Below the pieces are notes generated by a model, which was not told the DNA's origin, ran no database searches, and saw only the letters and a list, made by a program, of their open reading frames with translations. A stretch of 22,843 bases of DNA from positions 1 to 22,843 of the forward strand of contig CALGHA010000157.1 in assembly GCA_937915835.1 (NCBI GenBank), written 5' to 3'. Of this stretch, positions 8,451 to 16,646 are shown in pieces. Both the position numbers and the translations under genes were made by a program. Source of the stretch: an uncultured Fretibacterium sp. (GTDB lineage: Bacteria; Synergistota; Synergistia; Synergistales; Aminobacteriaceae). Position 1 is the first letter of the stretch, and each line of letters opens with the position of its first letter.

Positions 8451-9239
8451 ATGACAGATAAAGACACCGTAATATTTTTATCGAGTTTCGGGACGAGTAT
8501 TTTGCGCGCGGCTGAAGAGAGTTATTACAAGATTCAGGAAGATTTAGAGCGCGAGACGGGATTACGAGTTCTTCAGGTTTACACGGACAATGCGACGGCG
8601 AAAGCTGTGAACGGAATTGAAGGCAAGAAGATTTACACCGTTGAGATGGCAGTACAGGAAGCTATTGTTAATAAATATTCTGCGGCTATAGCTATTCCGG
8701 TATTCTTTGCTGAAGGTGAGCTTTACAACAGTTTACGAAGCCGGCTTGATTTTTACCGTGAGACGATTGATATTCGCATGACTGATGCCGTAATGTACAG
8801 CCCGAAGACTTGCGAAGAAGTTGCTGACATCATGATAGACATAATCAAGCCCGAACCTGAAAACGAATATATTCTCGTCGGACATGAAGCCAGCGCGTAT
8901 AATGACAAAGGCTATGATCTTCTCGGCGAAAAGTTACACGAGAAAGGCCATAAAAATATGGAAGTAATAAAGTTAAGCGACCGAGACAGCGTAGGCCAGG
9001 CAGTAGCTCACTTGAAGGAACAACAGGCTTTAACTCGCGACGCTCAAGTTGAGATTGTTCCGTTAGTTGTAGCTTGGGGCGATTACATGGCGGGTGAGCT
9101 TTACAATTCTGATAACTCGTTCATGTGGCAGTTACGCAAAGCAGGATACCGAACTGTCTTTACCGGCAAAGGCTTAGGAGAATATGAGGCCTTCAGAAAG
9201 ATTTACACGAAGAGATTTAATGACATTGTGAAGAAGTAG
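8451..9239 (+). CDS. CbiK-like anaerobic chelatase (sirohydrochlorin cobaltochelatase family) with altered metal ligand
   Basis: This 262-residue protein has the layout of CbiK, the class II chelatase that inserts cobalt into sirohydrochlorin in anaerobic B12 synthesis. It shows SFGTS at 12-16, an EGELYNS segment with Glu90 (aligned to the CbiK metal-ligand Glu89), VGHEAS with His145 (aligned to catalytic His145), the VPLVVAWGDY segment at 203-212, and GLGEYEAFR near the end. At the position of the third ligand (His207 in CbiK, in AGDH) this protein has Tyr212 (WGDY). Its ribosome binding site GGAGG lies within the last codons of pflA and the two genes are 3 nt apart, so it is the third gene of the pfl operon and precedes the operon terminator. 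No other cobalamin or siroheme gene is present. The fold is fairly secure; metal and substrate are uncertain, so no symbol is given. Confidence 0.75.
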   Translation: MTDKDTVIFLSSFGTSILRAAEESYYKIQEDLERETGLRVLQVYTDNATAKAVNGIEGKKIYTVEMAVQEAIVNKYSAAIAIPVFFAEGELYNSLRSRLDFYRETIDIRMTDAVMYSPKTCEEVADIMIDIIKPEPENEYILVGHEASAYNDKGYDLLGEKLHEKGHKNMEVIKLSDRDSVGQAVAHLKEQQALTRDAQVEIVPLVVAWGDYMAGELYNSDNSFMWQLRKAGYRTVFTGKGLGEYEAFRKIYTKRFNDIVKK

Positions 9240-9264
9240 CAAAAAAAATTCTCTCCTTGTGATT

Positions 9265-9300
9265 TTCCCCGTTGTGTTCGAGCAATGGGGAATTTTTATT
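9265..9300 (+). terminator. Intrinsic terminator of the pfl operon
   Basis: The stem is TTCCCC (9265-9270) with GGGGAA (9287-9292). It is extended through a G-T wobble to TTG/CAA around the loop TGTTCGAG, and followed by TTTTTATTAT. It lies 25 nt after the stop of the CbiK-like gene and before the promoter region of uxaA, so it separates the two plus-strand operons. Confidence 0.88.
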
Positions 9301-9327
9301 ATCACGTCAAGCAATTCTAACAGCTAT

Positions 9328-9358
9328 TATAATTATTCGCGTTCAATGTATAATAATT
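9328..9358 (+). promoter_or_regulatory. Candidate promoter/operator of the uronate operon
   Basis: Two TATAAT hexamers, at 9328-9333 and 9349-9354, lie between the pfl terminator and uxaA. Neither has a good -35 hexamer at 16-18 nt, which suggests an activator or a weak promoter. AATTATT (9331-9337) and AATAATT (9352-9358) form a 7-bp inverted repeat with a 14-nt spacer overlapping both -10 boxes and could be an operator. AT-rich sequence makes chance matches likely. Confidence 0.45.
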
Positions 9359-9399
9359 CAATCCATAAAAAATTTCTCATGAGGGGAGTAGTTTGTTTC

Positions 9400-10875
9400 A
9401 TGAACGAGCTGATACGAATAAATCAGTCTGACTTAGTCGCTGTAGCTTTACGCCCGATTAATTCAGGTGAAGAAGTCCCGGTTTCCGGAGCAGGTTTCAG
9501 CATCAAAGCTAATGAAGATATTCCTATGGGTCATAAAATTGCGCTTAGAGACATTAAAGCCGGTGAGCCAATCATCAAATACGGTTTCCCAATCGGTGCG
9601 GCAACTTCAGACATTCCGCAGGGCTTTCACGTTCACACGAGCAATACGCACACGCTTTTATCCGGAGCACATGACTATGAATATCATCCGACAAATCCCA
9701 AAGTTGAAAGTGTAAAACCTGAGACATTTTACGGATATTTACGTTCAAACGGGAAAGTCGGCGTTCGTAATGAACTCTGGATAATCCCGACTGTCGGTTG
9801 TGTCAATGATATTGCTGTAACTCTCGAACATAAAGCGAAAAATTTAGTCGAACACGTCCGGGCTTTCACTCATCCTTATGGTTGCTCACAGATGGCCGAA
9901 GATCAGGATAATACGCGGCGTATTCTCGCTGACCTTGCAACTCATCCGAATGCCGGCGGAGTTTTAATGCTTGGACTTGGTTGTGAGAACAGCGGAATTG
10001 ACACTATTAAACCTTTCATGGGAGATTATGACCCTGAACGCGTGAAATTCTTAATATCTCAAGATGTCAATGATGAAGTTGAAGCCGGAATGAAAATTAT
10101 TCAGGAATTGGCCGCGAAAATAAACAGTGATAAACGAGTTCCGTGTGAGACTTCAAAGTTAATCATCGGGTTGAAATGCGGCGGAAGTGATGGACTTTCC
10201 GGGATTACGGCCAATCCAACAATCGGCTATTTCTCGGATATGTTAATTGCTCAGGGAGGCTCAACGATTTTAACCGAAGTTCCTGAAATGTTCGGAGCTG
10301 AGACGATCTTAATGAACAGGGGCAAGGACGAGGCGACTTATGAGAAAACTGTTCACCTGATTAATGACTTCAAGGATTATTACGCTTCGTTGGGAATGCC
10401 TTGCTACGAAAATCCTTCACCTGGTAACAAAGCAGGAGGAATTACTACGCTCGAGGATAAAGCTCTCGGATGCACTCAGAAAAGTGGTTCGGCTCCAGTC
10501 AGCGACGTTCTGAAATATTCTGAGAAGGTTATCACTCCAGGCTTGAACTTGTTATCAGCTCCGGGAAATGATTTAGTTGCTTCGACAGCTTTAGCTTCAG
10601 CAGGAGCACAGATAGTTTTGTTCTCAACCGGTCGCGGAACTCCCTTCGGATGTCCTGTTCCAACGGTGAAAATCTCGAGCAATTCACCATTAGCCGCGAA
10701 AAAAAGCAACTGGATTGATTTTAACGCCGGCACTCTCGTTGATGGCGGAACATTGCCGGAAAAAGCTCGTGAACTCTTTAACTTTGTGCTGAAAGTTGCG
10801 AATGGAGAGAAGACACGTAACGAGATTAATAATTTTCAGGGAATGGCGATATTCAAGACGGGAGCGACGCTGTAA
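9400..10875 (+). CDS. uxaA: Altronate dehydratase
   Basis: This 491-residue enzyme removes water from D-altronate to give 2-keto-3-deoxy-D-gluconate in galacturonate catabolism. The N-terminal ~90 residues form the SAF-like domain. The rest is the large catalytic domain, with GYLRSNGKVGVRNELWIIPT near 112-131, HPYGCSQ near 158-164, LKCGGSDGLSGITANPTIG, and EDKALGCTQKSGSAPV, all typical of UxaA and the related galactarate dehydratases. The length matches UxaA (about 495). The start at 9400 is preceded by GAGGGGAG 11 nt upstream. Longer in-frame starts run back through the pfl terminator and are rejected. The stop is 23 nt before the large Sel1 gene, and uxaC lies further down the same strand, which favours altronate over galactarate as substrate. 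Confidence 0.92.
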   Translation: MNELIRINQSDLVAVALRPINSGEEVPVSGAGFSIKANEDIPMGHKIALRDIKAGEPIIKYGFPIGAATSDIPQGFHVHTSNTHTLLSGAHDYEYHPTNPKVESVKPETFYGYLRSNGKVGVRNELWIIPTVGCVNDIAVTLEHKAKNLVEHVRAFTHPYGCSQMAEDQDNTRRILADLATHPNAGGVLMLGLGCENSGIDTIKPFMGDYDPERVKFLISQDVNDEVEAGMKIIQELAAKINSDKRVPCETSKLIIGLKCGGSDGLSGITANPTIGYFSDMLIAQGGSTILTEVPEMFGAETILMNRGKDEATYEKTVHLINDFKDYYASLGMPCYENPSPGNKAGGITTLEDKALGCTQKSGSAPVSDVLKYSEKVITPGLNLLSAPGNDLVASTALASAGAQIVLFSTGRGTPFGCPVPTVKISSNSPLAAKKSNWIDFNAGTLVDGGTLPEKARELFNFVLKVANGEKTRNEINNFQGMAIFKTGATL

Positions 10876-10898
10876 ATTTTCTCGAAAGGAGCGTTTTT

Positions 10899-13256
10899 AT
10901 GCGAAAAATTTTTAGTTGTGTATTCATAATCCTAGCTGTGATTATTCTTGTCTCGTCAGCAAATGCCTCTTCATTGTTCGATAATGACGAAGAACTTTTA
11001 CCAGTCATAACCAGCAAAGAAGTTCGTGACTTGACCATTAAAGCCGAAAAAGGGGATATTGAAGCACAGTTTGAACTGGGTTACATGTATGCTAACGGGG
11101 AAAAAGTCCAGCAGGATTATTACGAGGCATCAAGGTGGTATCGTTCAGCCGCCGAAAAAGGTCAGGCCCAAGCTCAGAATAACCTTGCTCTGCTTTATCT
11201 AAATGGTTTAGGAGTAACTCAAAGCTACAAGGAGGCTTTATACTGGTTTAGGAAGGCTGCCGAACAAGGCCTCGCGAGTGGACAACTTAATCTCGGTGAT
11301 ATGTATTACAACGGCTATGGACTGAAGAAAGATTATTATCAAGCTCTCAAATGGTACATTAAAGCCGCCGAACAGGGAAATGCTGAAGCTCAATACAAAG
11401 TCGGCTATATTTATAATCATGGAATTGGAGTTAAGCAAAATTATTCTGAGGCTCTGAAATGGTACACTAAAGCCGCACAACAGGATTTAAGCTCAGCACA
11501 AAACAATCTCGGCAATCTTTATCGTCAAGGGCGAGGAACGAAACAAAATCTTGATGAAGCCGTCAAATGGTACACGAGAGCTGCCCAGCTTAATAACCGA
11601 AACGCTCAGTGTAATTTAGGCGAGATTTATTTAAACATGAAGGATTATGATAAAGCCCGTGAATTTTTCCAAAAATCCGCTTCAAATAATCAGCATGTGG
11701 CTTTACGTTATTTAGGCGATATGTACTGTTTAGGACTTGGCGTTGATCAGGATTACCAAGAGGCCTTAAGATTTTATCACTTGGCGGCCAATCAAGGAAA
11801 TGTTACAGCAGCTGCCCGCATCGGAACAATGTATGACATGGGGCTGGGAGTTGATAAGGACATCTTACAGGCTCTAAAGTGGTGGACAAAAGCCGCTGAA
11901 GCCGGAGACAGTTCAGCACAATACAACATTGGAAACGCTTATTATTACGGAAAAAATATTAAACAGGATTACAAGCTCGCCTATTACTGGTACAAGAAAT
12001 CCGCCGAAAACGGTCAAGTCCAAGCTCAAAGAAAACTCGGCATTATGTTTTCTGACGGGCAAGGCGTGAAAAAAAGCTATAAAGATGCTTTTACCTGGTA
12101 CAAGAAGGCGGCAGAACAGAACGATTTATATTCCCAAGATGAACTAGCCTATTTATACTGCGAAGGTCTTGGAGTTAAACGTAATTATTCTGAGGCTCTC
12201 AAATGGTATACTCGTGCCGCAAATCAGGGTTATTCAACATCACTTACTAACTTAGGGCTTATGTATTTCAACGGTTATGGTGTAAAGCAGAGTTACACGG
12301 AAGCGCTTAACTGGTTTCAAAAAGCCTCAGATCAGAATTATTCAAGAGCTCAAAATTTAATAGGCATGATGTATTTTTTCGGTGAGGGAGTGGAAAAAAA
12401 TTACTCAAAATCTGCCGAATACTTCAAAAAGGCTGTAGAGAATGGATATATCACAGCTCATAAATTTTTGGGAGTTCTTTATCTCAACGGATGGGGAGTT
12501 GATAAAGATTATTCGGAAGCGATGAGATTATTGCAGAAGGCCGCCGCTAAAAACGATTCTGACGCTCAAAGATTTATCGCCGTAATGTACGCTTGCGGAT
12601 GGGAAGTAAAACGCGACTACTCAGAAGCTATAAAATGGCTCAAACTTTCTGCCGAGAACGGGAATTCTGACGCTAAAAGCAACATCGGCATTCTGTACAC
12701 AAAAGGTTTAGGAGTTAAGCGTGATTATTCGGAAGCTATGAAATATTTCAAAGAGGCCGTAAAACAGGATAACAATTCCGACGCTCTCAACAACATAGGC
12801 GAGTTATACATGTACGGCTGGGGCGTGAAACAAAGCTATTCTGAGGCGATGAAATATTACCGTCAGGCTCTGAAGCAGGACAATTACTCTGAAGCTCAGA
12901 ATAATATGGGCTTGATGTATCTCAACGGATGGGGTGTGAAGCAAAGTTATTCGGAAGCTCTAAAGTGGTTCAAGCAGGCCGCCGATCAGGAAAACTTATC
13001 AGGAATGGCCAGCATGGGAATAATGTATCTTAACGGTTGGGGAGTAACTCAAAGCTATTCGGAAGCCCTGAAATGGTTTAATAAAGCCGCTGAGAATGAC
13101 AAGGACGAAGCAGAATATTATCTTGGTGAAATGTATTCTCACGGTTGGGGAGTTACTCAGGATAAAGCCGAAGCCTTAAAGTGGTATCGTTTAGCCGCAG
13201 AACAGAATTACGAGAAGGCCCAAGAAATTTTGCGTGAACTTGGCGAAACTTGGTGA
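10899..13256 (+). CDS. Secreted Sel1-repeat protein with 20 repeat units
   Basis: This 785-residue protein begins with a signal peptide: MRK, a hydrophobic stretch to about residue 20, and a likely signal peptidase I site ANA|SS near 23/24. The mature part is almost entirely Sel1-like alpha/alpha repeats of about 36 residues with the consensus EALKWY-KAAEQG-AQ-LG-MY-NG-GVKQ-Y. Twenty units can be counted by eye. Unit 6 (LNMKDYDKAREFFQKSA) lacks the GxGV insert and looks like a plain TPR. Units 16 and 17 carry one extra residue. Units 17-19 are the most alike, which suggests recent duplication. Such solenoids usually bind proteins or peptides; no catalytic site is visible. The ribosome binding site AAAGGAG lies 8 nt upstream of the ATG. 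It sits between uxaA and a second Sel1 gene in one operon. The partner is unknown. Confidence 0.92.
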   Translation: MRKIFSCVFIILAVIILVSSANASSLFDNDEELLPVITSKEVRDLTIKAEKGDIEAQFELGYMYANGEKVQQDYYEASRWYRSAAEKGQAQAQNNLALLYLNGLGVTQSYKEALYWFRKAAEQGLASGQLNLGDMYYNGYGLKKDYYQALKWYIKAAEQGNAEAQYKVGYIYNHGIGVKQNYSEALKWYTKAAQQDLSSAQNNLGNLYRQGRGTKQNLDEAVKWYTRAAQLNNRNAQCNLGEIYLNMKDYDKAREFFQKSASNNQHVALRYLGDMYCLGLGVDQDYQEALRFYHLAANQGNVTAAARIGTMYDMGLGVDKDILQALKWWTKAAEAGDSSAQYNIGNAYYYGKNIKQDYKLAYYWYKKSAENGQVQAQRKLGIMFSDGQGVKKSYKDAFTWYKKAAEQNDLYSQDELAYLYCEGLGVKRNYSEALKWYTRAANQGYSTSLTNLGLMYFNGYGVKQSYTEALNWFQKASDQNYSRAQNLIGMMYFFGEGVEKNYSKSAEYFKKAVENGYITAHKFLGVLYLNGWGVDKDYSEAMRLLQKAAAKNDSDAQRFIAVMYACGWEVKRDYSEAIKWLKLSAENGNSDAKSNIGILYTKGLGVKRDYSEAMKYFKEAVKQDNNSDALNNIGELYMYGWGVKQSYSEAMKYYRQALKQDNYSEAQNNMGLMYLNGWGVKQSYSEALKWFKQAADQENLSGMASMGIMYLNGWGVTQSYSEALKWFNKAAENDKDEAEYYLGEMYSHGWGVTQDKAEALKWYRLAAEQNYEKAQEILRELGETW

Positions 13257-13274
13257 ATATTTCAGGAGGAATTT

Positions 13275-13985
13275 ATGCGTAAACTATTTATCGCGTTAAT
13301 TTTGATATTATGTTGTGTGAGCGTATGTTATTCTGACGACTTCAGCAAAGAAACCCTGAGACTTGCGAAAGCCGGAGAGCCTGACTCACAATATAACTTA
13401 GGCATAATGTACTTCAAAGGTTATGACGATATAAAGCAGAATTACAAAGAGGCCATAAAATGGTTCAAGAAGTCGGCGGCTCAAAACTACGGCGATGCTC
13501 AGTATAATTTAGGTGTGATTTATGCTAATGGTTATGGAGTTAAGCAGGATTACAAAGAGGCTCTGAAATGGTATCGGAAGGCAGCAAAGAATAAAATTCC
13601 CGGAGCATATTACAATCTGGCTTTCATGTACGGAGAAGGTCAGGGAGTAAAGCAGGACTACAAGGAAGCGTTGAAATGGTATCACAAAGCCGCTGACACG
13701 AAGGATTACGACGACCATAATTACGCTGGAGGAGCTGAGTTCATGATAGGCAGTTATTATCATCGAGGCTTAGGCGTGAAAGAGGATATCAACGAGGCTT
13801 TCAAGTGGTATCTCAAATCAGCTCAACACAACATAGCTATGGCACAATACAACGTAGCTTTAATGTATGACAGCGGCGAAGGCGTTACACAAAATCTTGA
13901 TGAGGCTCAAAAATGGATGAGGCTTGCGGCTGAGAACGGAAGCGAGGAAGCGTTTAACAAACTCAGAGAAGCAGGCCAGCTTTAA
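13275..13985 (+). CDS. Secreted Sel1-repeat protein with 5 repeat units
   Basis: This 236-residue protein has an N-terminal export signal (MRKLFIALILILCCVSVCYS). Signal peptidase cleavage probably follows CYS; no clear lipobox is present although cysteines are close by. About five Sel1 units follow, with FKGYDDIKQ, ANGYGVKQ, GEGQGVKQ, HRGLGVKE and DSGEGVTQ turns. The unit before HRGLGVKE has an insertion (DTKDYDDHNYAGG). The signal peptide and repeats resemble those of the gene 18 nt upstream, so the two look like paralogues. AGGAGGA precedes the ATG. The gene ends 22 nt before uxaC. The binding partner is unknown. Confidence 0.9.
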   Translation: MRKLFIALILILCCVSVCYSDDFSKETLRLAKAGEPDSQYNLGIMYFKGYDDIKQNYKEAIKWFKKSAAQNYGDAQYNLGVIYANGYGVKQDYKEALKWYRKAAKNKIPGAYYNLAFMYGEGQGVKQDYKEALKWYHKAADTKDYDDHNYAGGAEFMIGSYYHRGLGVKEDINEAFKWYLKSAQHNIAMAQYNVALMYDSGEGVTQNLDEAQKWMRLAAENGSEEAFNKLREAGQL

Positions 13986-14007
13986 ATTTAAGGAGGAATT
14001 ATTCATT

Positions 14008-15408
14008 ATGTTTATGGACAAGGATTTTTTGCTCAATACTCAGACGGCGAAGGATTTATTTCACGGAACTGCTGAAGGCTGCCCGATAATCGATTATCAC
14101 TGCCATCTGAACCCGAAGGAAATTTACGACAACATTCACTATGAGAGCATTACTCAAGTCTGGCTCGGAGGAGATCACTACAAGTGGCGTTTAATGCGTT
14201 GTGCTGGAGTTAGCGAGAAATTCATCACCGGTGACGCAAGTGCTCATGACAAGTTCATCAAGTGGGCCGGAGTTGTTGGCAAGGCAATTGGCAACCCGTT
14301 ATATCACTGGAGCCATTTGGAATTACGCAGATATTTTGGCTATGAGGGAGTTTTAAGCGCAAAAACGGCTGAAGAAGTCTGGAGCTTATGCAACGAGAAA
14401 TTACATCGTGCGGATTTCGGAGTTCGTGATTTAATCGATAGGAGCAACGTTGAGATTATCTGCACGACTGATGACCCCGTTGATAGTCTCGAATGGCACG
14501 AGAAGATTGCGGCGGATAAGAGCTTCAAGACGCGCGTCCTTCCAGCTTGGAGACCTGACAAGGCAATGAATATCGAAAAAGTTACCTGGCCTGAATATAT
14601 CGCGAAGTTATCCGAAGTCTCAGGAATTGCCATAAAAACTTTTGCTGACTTGAAAGCGGCATTGTCAAAACGAATGGACTTCTTTGCGGCTCACGGTTGC
14701 AAGCTCAGCGATCACGGAATTAACACGGTGAAATGCGTCCTTGCTTCGGAAAGTGAGCTTGAAGAAATTTTTGCGGCAAGACTTAACGGGAAAATTCCGG
14801 ACATCAATGCTGAGGACAAATTCAAGACTGCGTTTATGCTTTTCGTAGCGAAGGAGTATCACAAGCGCGGCTGGGTAATGCAAATTCACTACGGCTGCCG
14901 ACGCGATAACAATATCCCGATGTTCGAGAAGTTAGGGCCTGACACGGGCTTTGACTGCGTGAATAATTCCGGTTCGAGTGCTGAGACGGCAGAATTTCTC
15001 GGTGAACTTGAGCGTGTTCATGAGCTTCCGAAGACGATAATTTACAGCCTTGACGGTGTTGATAATTCTGCGATTGACACGATTAACGGATGTTTCCAGA
15101 GTGATGATATCGACGGAGTGTCGAAGATTCAGCACGGTTCAGCATGGTGGTTCGAGGATCACTTCGAGGGAATGACGGCTCACATGAAATCCCTTGCAAG
15201 TCTGGGCTACCTTCCTGGCTTCATCGGAATGTTGACTGACAGCCGAAGTTTCTTGAGCTACCCGAGACACGAATACTTCAGAAGAATTATTTGCAGACAA
15301 CTCGGTGAATGGGTTGAAGGCGGCTTCTTCCCGAAGGATATGGAGACTTTGAGCGAGATTGTTCGCGGAATAAGCTACGAGAACGCGAAGAAATATTTTA
15401 ATTTTTAG
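14008..15408 (+). CDS. uxaC: Glucuronate (uronate) isomerase
   Basis: This 466-residue cytoplasmic metal-dependent isomerase converts D-glucuronate to D-fructuronate and D-galacturonate to D-tagaturonate. The N-terminal FLLNTQTAKDLFHG, the metal-binding DYHCHL (H31, H33), GDHYKWR, NPLYHWSHLELRR, CTTDDPVDSLEWH, LPAWRPDKA, AAHGCKLSDH and GMLTDSRSFLSYPRHEYFRR blocks match E. coli UxaC (470 residues) throughout. The start is set at 14008 because AGGAGG (13991-13996) lies 11 nt upstream. A longer frame beginning inside the Sel1 gene has no support, and a second ATG at 14014 would leave 17 nt of spacing. The dehydrogenase gene follows 16 nt later. UxaC and UxaA in one operon mark this as a uronate catabolic locus. 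Confidence 0.97.
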   Translation: MFMDKDFLLNTQTAKDLFHGTAEGCPIIDYHCHLNPKEIYDNIHYESITQVWLGGDHYKWRLMRCAGVSEKFITGDASAHDKFIKWAGVVGKAIGNPLYHWSHLELRRYFGYEGVLSAKTAEEVWSLCNEKLHRADFGVRDLIDRSNVEIICTTDDPVDSLEWHEKIAADKSFKTRVLPAWRPDKAMNIEKVTWPEYIAKLSEVSGIAIKTFADLKAALSKRMDFFAAHGCKLSDHGINTVKCVLASESELEEIFAARLNGKIPDINAEDKFKTAFMLFVAKEYHKRGWVMQIHYGCRRDNNIPMFEKLGPDTGFDCVNNSGSSAETAEFLGELERVHELPKTIIYSLDGVDNSAIDTINGCFQSDDIDGVSKIQHGSAWWFEDHFEGMTAHMKSLASLGYLPGFIGMLTDSRSFLSYPRHEYFRRIICRQLGEWVEGGFFPKDMETLSEIVRGISYENAKKYFNF

Positions 15409-15424
15409 GTGATGAAAATATATT

Positions 15425-16591
15425 ATGGAAAATTTTTTCTGGCACAATCCTACAGCTGTAATTTTCGGCAAAGATACTGTTAAAGAACTTGCAGGACATC
15501 TTAAAGCCGCGAATGTTAAAGGCGTTTTGCTAGTTTACGGTGGCAAAGGAACGTTCAAGAGCGGGGCATATGACCAAGTTACAGATATGCTCAAGAAGGC
15601 CGGAATAGCTTTCTCGGAATTAAACGATGTTAAGCCGAACCCGTTAATCGATAAAGTTCGTGAGGGAATTTCACGGGTTAAGGCTGGCGGGATTGACGCG
15701 ATTATGCCGATTGGAGGAGGAAGCGCTTTTGACAGTGCGAAGGCTATTGCGGCTGGAGCGTGTTATTCTGGTGATGTCTGGGACTTTTTCGTAGGCAAGG
15801 CAAAAATTACTAAAGCAATGCCGATTTACGGAGTTCTCACGGCTTCAGCGAGTTCAAGCGAGGTCAACAATATCGGTGTAGTAACGAACCCTGAGAGTGA
15901 GCTTAAGACTTCAATAACGAGCGAATTTATTTATCCGAAAGTTTCAGTGATAGATCCTTCGTTTCAGATTACACTTCCAGAGAAGCAGACAATTTACGGC
16001 GGAGTTGATATTATCGCGCATATTCTTGAACGAGTTCTTGACGGCGACGAGGGCAGCGATTTAATGGATGCTCAAGGTTACGCCTTAATTCGGACGATGA
16101 TGCGTGTAATTCCGGAATTAATTGAGGATCCGAAAAATTATGACCTCAGAGCAGAGTATGCATTGGCCGGTTCGCTTGCACATTCAGGAATTTTGTCAGT
16201 CGGCCGAAAAATTCGCGGGGATTTCTCATCTCACAGGATGGGGCATTCAATCAGCTTTATGTACGGAACTCCTCACGGCGCAACTCTATCAATAATTCTG
16301 ATTGCATGGGCGAGATATTTATACGAGGAAAACCCTGTGCCGTTTGCTAGATTAGGCGAAGAAGTTTTTGACATTTTCGACGGAACTGACGAGGACAAAG
16401 CACTTGAGGCTATTGACGCTCTGGAAGATTTCTTCAAGGATATTAACACTCCGACGACTTTACGTGAAATCGGAGTTAAGGAAGAGGATATTGAGAAACT
16501 TGCGGCTAATGCTTCAAGAGGCGAGAGCTTCGGAAAGTTGAGTAAGTTAGAGCCTGAAGATGTATTAGAAATTTTCAAGCTGGCATATTAA
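15425..16591 (+). CDS. Iron-containing alcohol dehydrogenase, YqhD/butanol dehydrogenase type
   Basis: This 388-residue group III alcohol dehydrogenase is expected to reduce an aldehyde or keto substrate with NAD(P)H. The Rossmann-like N-domain has the dinucleotide motif PIGGGSAFDSAKAIAAG at about 95-111. The C-domain has the metal ligands Asp195, His199, His270 and His284 with the spacing of E. coli YqhD (D194, H198, H267, H281). FFWHNPTAVIFGK at the N-terminus is typical of the BDH/YqhD subfamily. It is the last gene of the uxaA-Sel1-Sel1-uxaC operon. Subfamily knowledge points to aldehyde reduction. Context suggests it could supply the missing tagaturonate/fructuronate reductase step, but nothing in the sequence proves this. 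The ribosome binding site is weak (AGGTGA). Confidence 0.9.
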   Translation: MENFFWHNPTAVIFGKDTVKELAGHLKAANVKGVLLVYGGKGTFKSGAYDQVTDMLKKAGIAFSELNDVKPNPLIDKVREGISRVKAGGIDAIMPIGGGSAFDSAKAIAAGACYSGDVWDFFVGKAKITKAMPIYGVLTASASSSEVNNIGVVTNPESELKTSITSEFIYPKVSVIDPSFQITLPEKQTIYGGVDIIAHILERVLDGDEGSDLMDAQGYALIRTMMRVIPELIEDPKNYDLRAEYALAGSLAHSGILSVGRKIRGDFSSHRMGHSISFMYGTPHGATLSIILIAWARYLYEENPVPFARLGEEVFDIFDGTDEDKALEAIDALEDFFKDINTPTTLREIGVKEEDIEKLAANASRGESFGKLSKLEPEDVLEIFKLAY

Positions 16592-16608
16592 GATTAAGAA
16601 AAACAAAG

Positions 16609-16640
16609 TCCCCTCGCTGTGAAGACGGGGGGATTAATTT
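16609..16640. terminator. Bidirectional intrinsic terminator between the uronate operon and the VWA gene
   Basis: TCCCCTCG (16609-16616) pairs with CGGGGGGA (16626-16633) with one T-G wobble around a 9-nt loop. The plus-strand tail is TTAATTTTATT and the minus-strand tail is CTTTGTTTTTCTT. The stem is nearly identical to that of the terminator at 2751-2777. It lies between the convergent stops at 16591 and 16647. Confidence 0.88.
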
Positions 16641-16646
16641 TATTGC

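Noticed and set aside
9259..9399. A long in-frame extension of uxaA upstream of 9400
   Set aside because: It would read through the pfl terminator and the promoter region. A strong ribosome site and a family-consistent N-terminus mark 9400 as the start.
10899..13256. Regular ~108-bp periodicity that might suggest a DNA repeat array or CRISPR
   Set aside because: The period equals 36 codons of Sel1 units in one open frame. There are no identical short repeats with unique spacers.
13924..14007. An upstream in-frame start of uxaC inside the Sel1 gene
   Set aside because: It overlaps the Sel1 coding region in another frame, while AGGAGG sits exactly where needed for the ATG at 14008.
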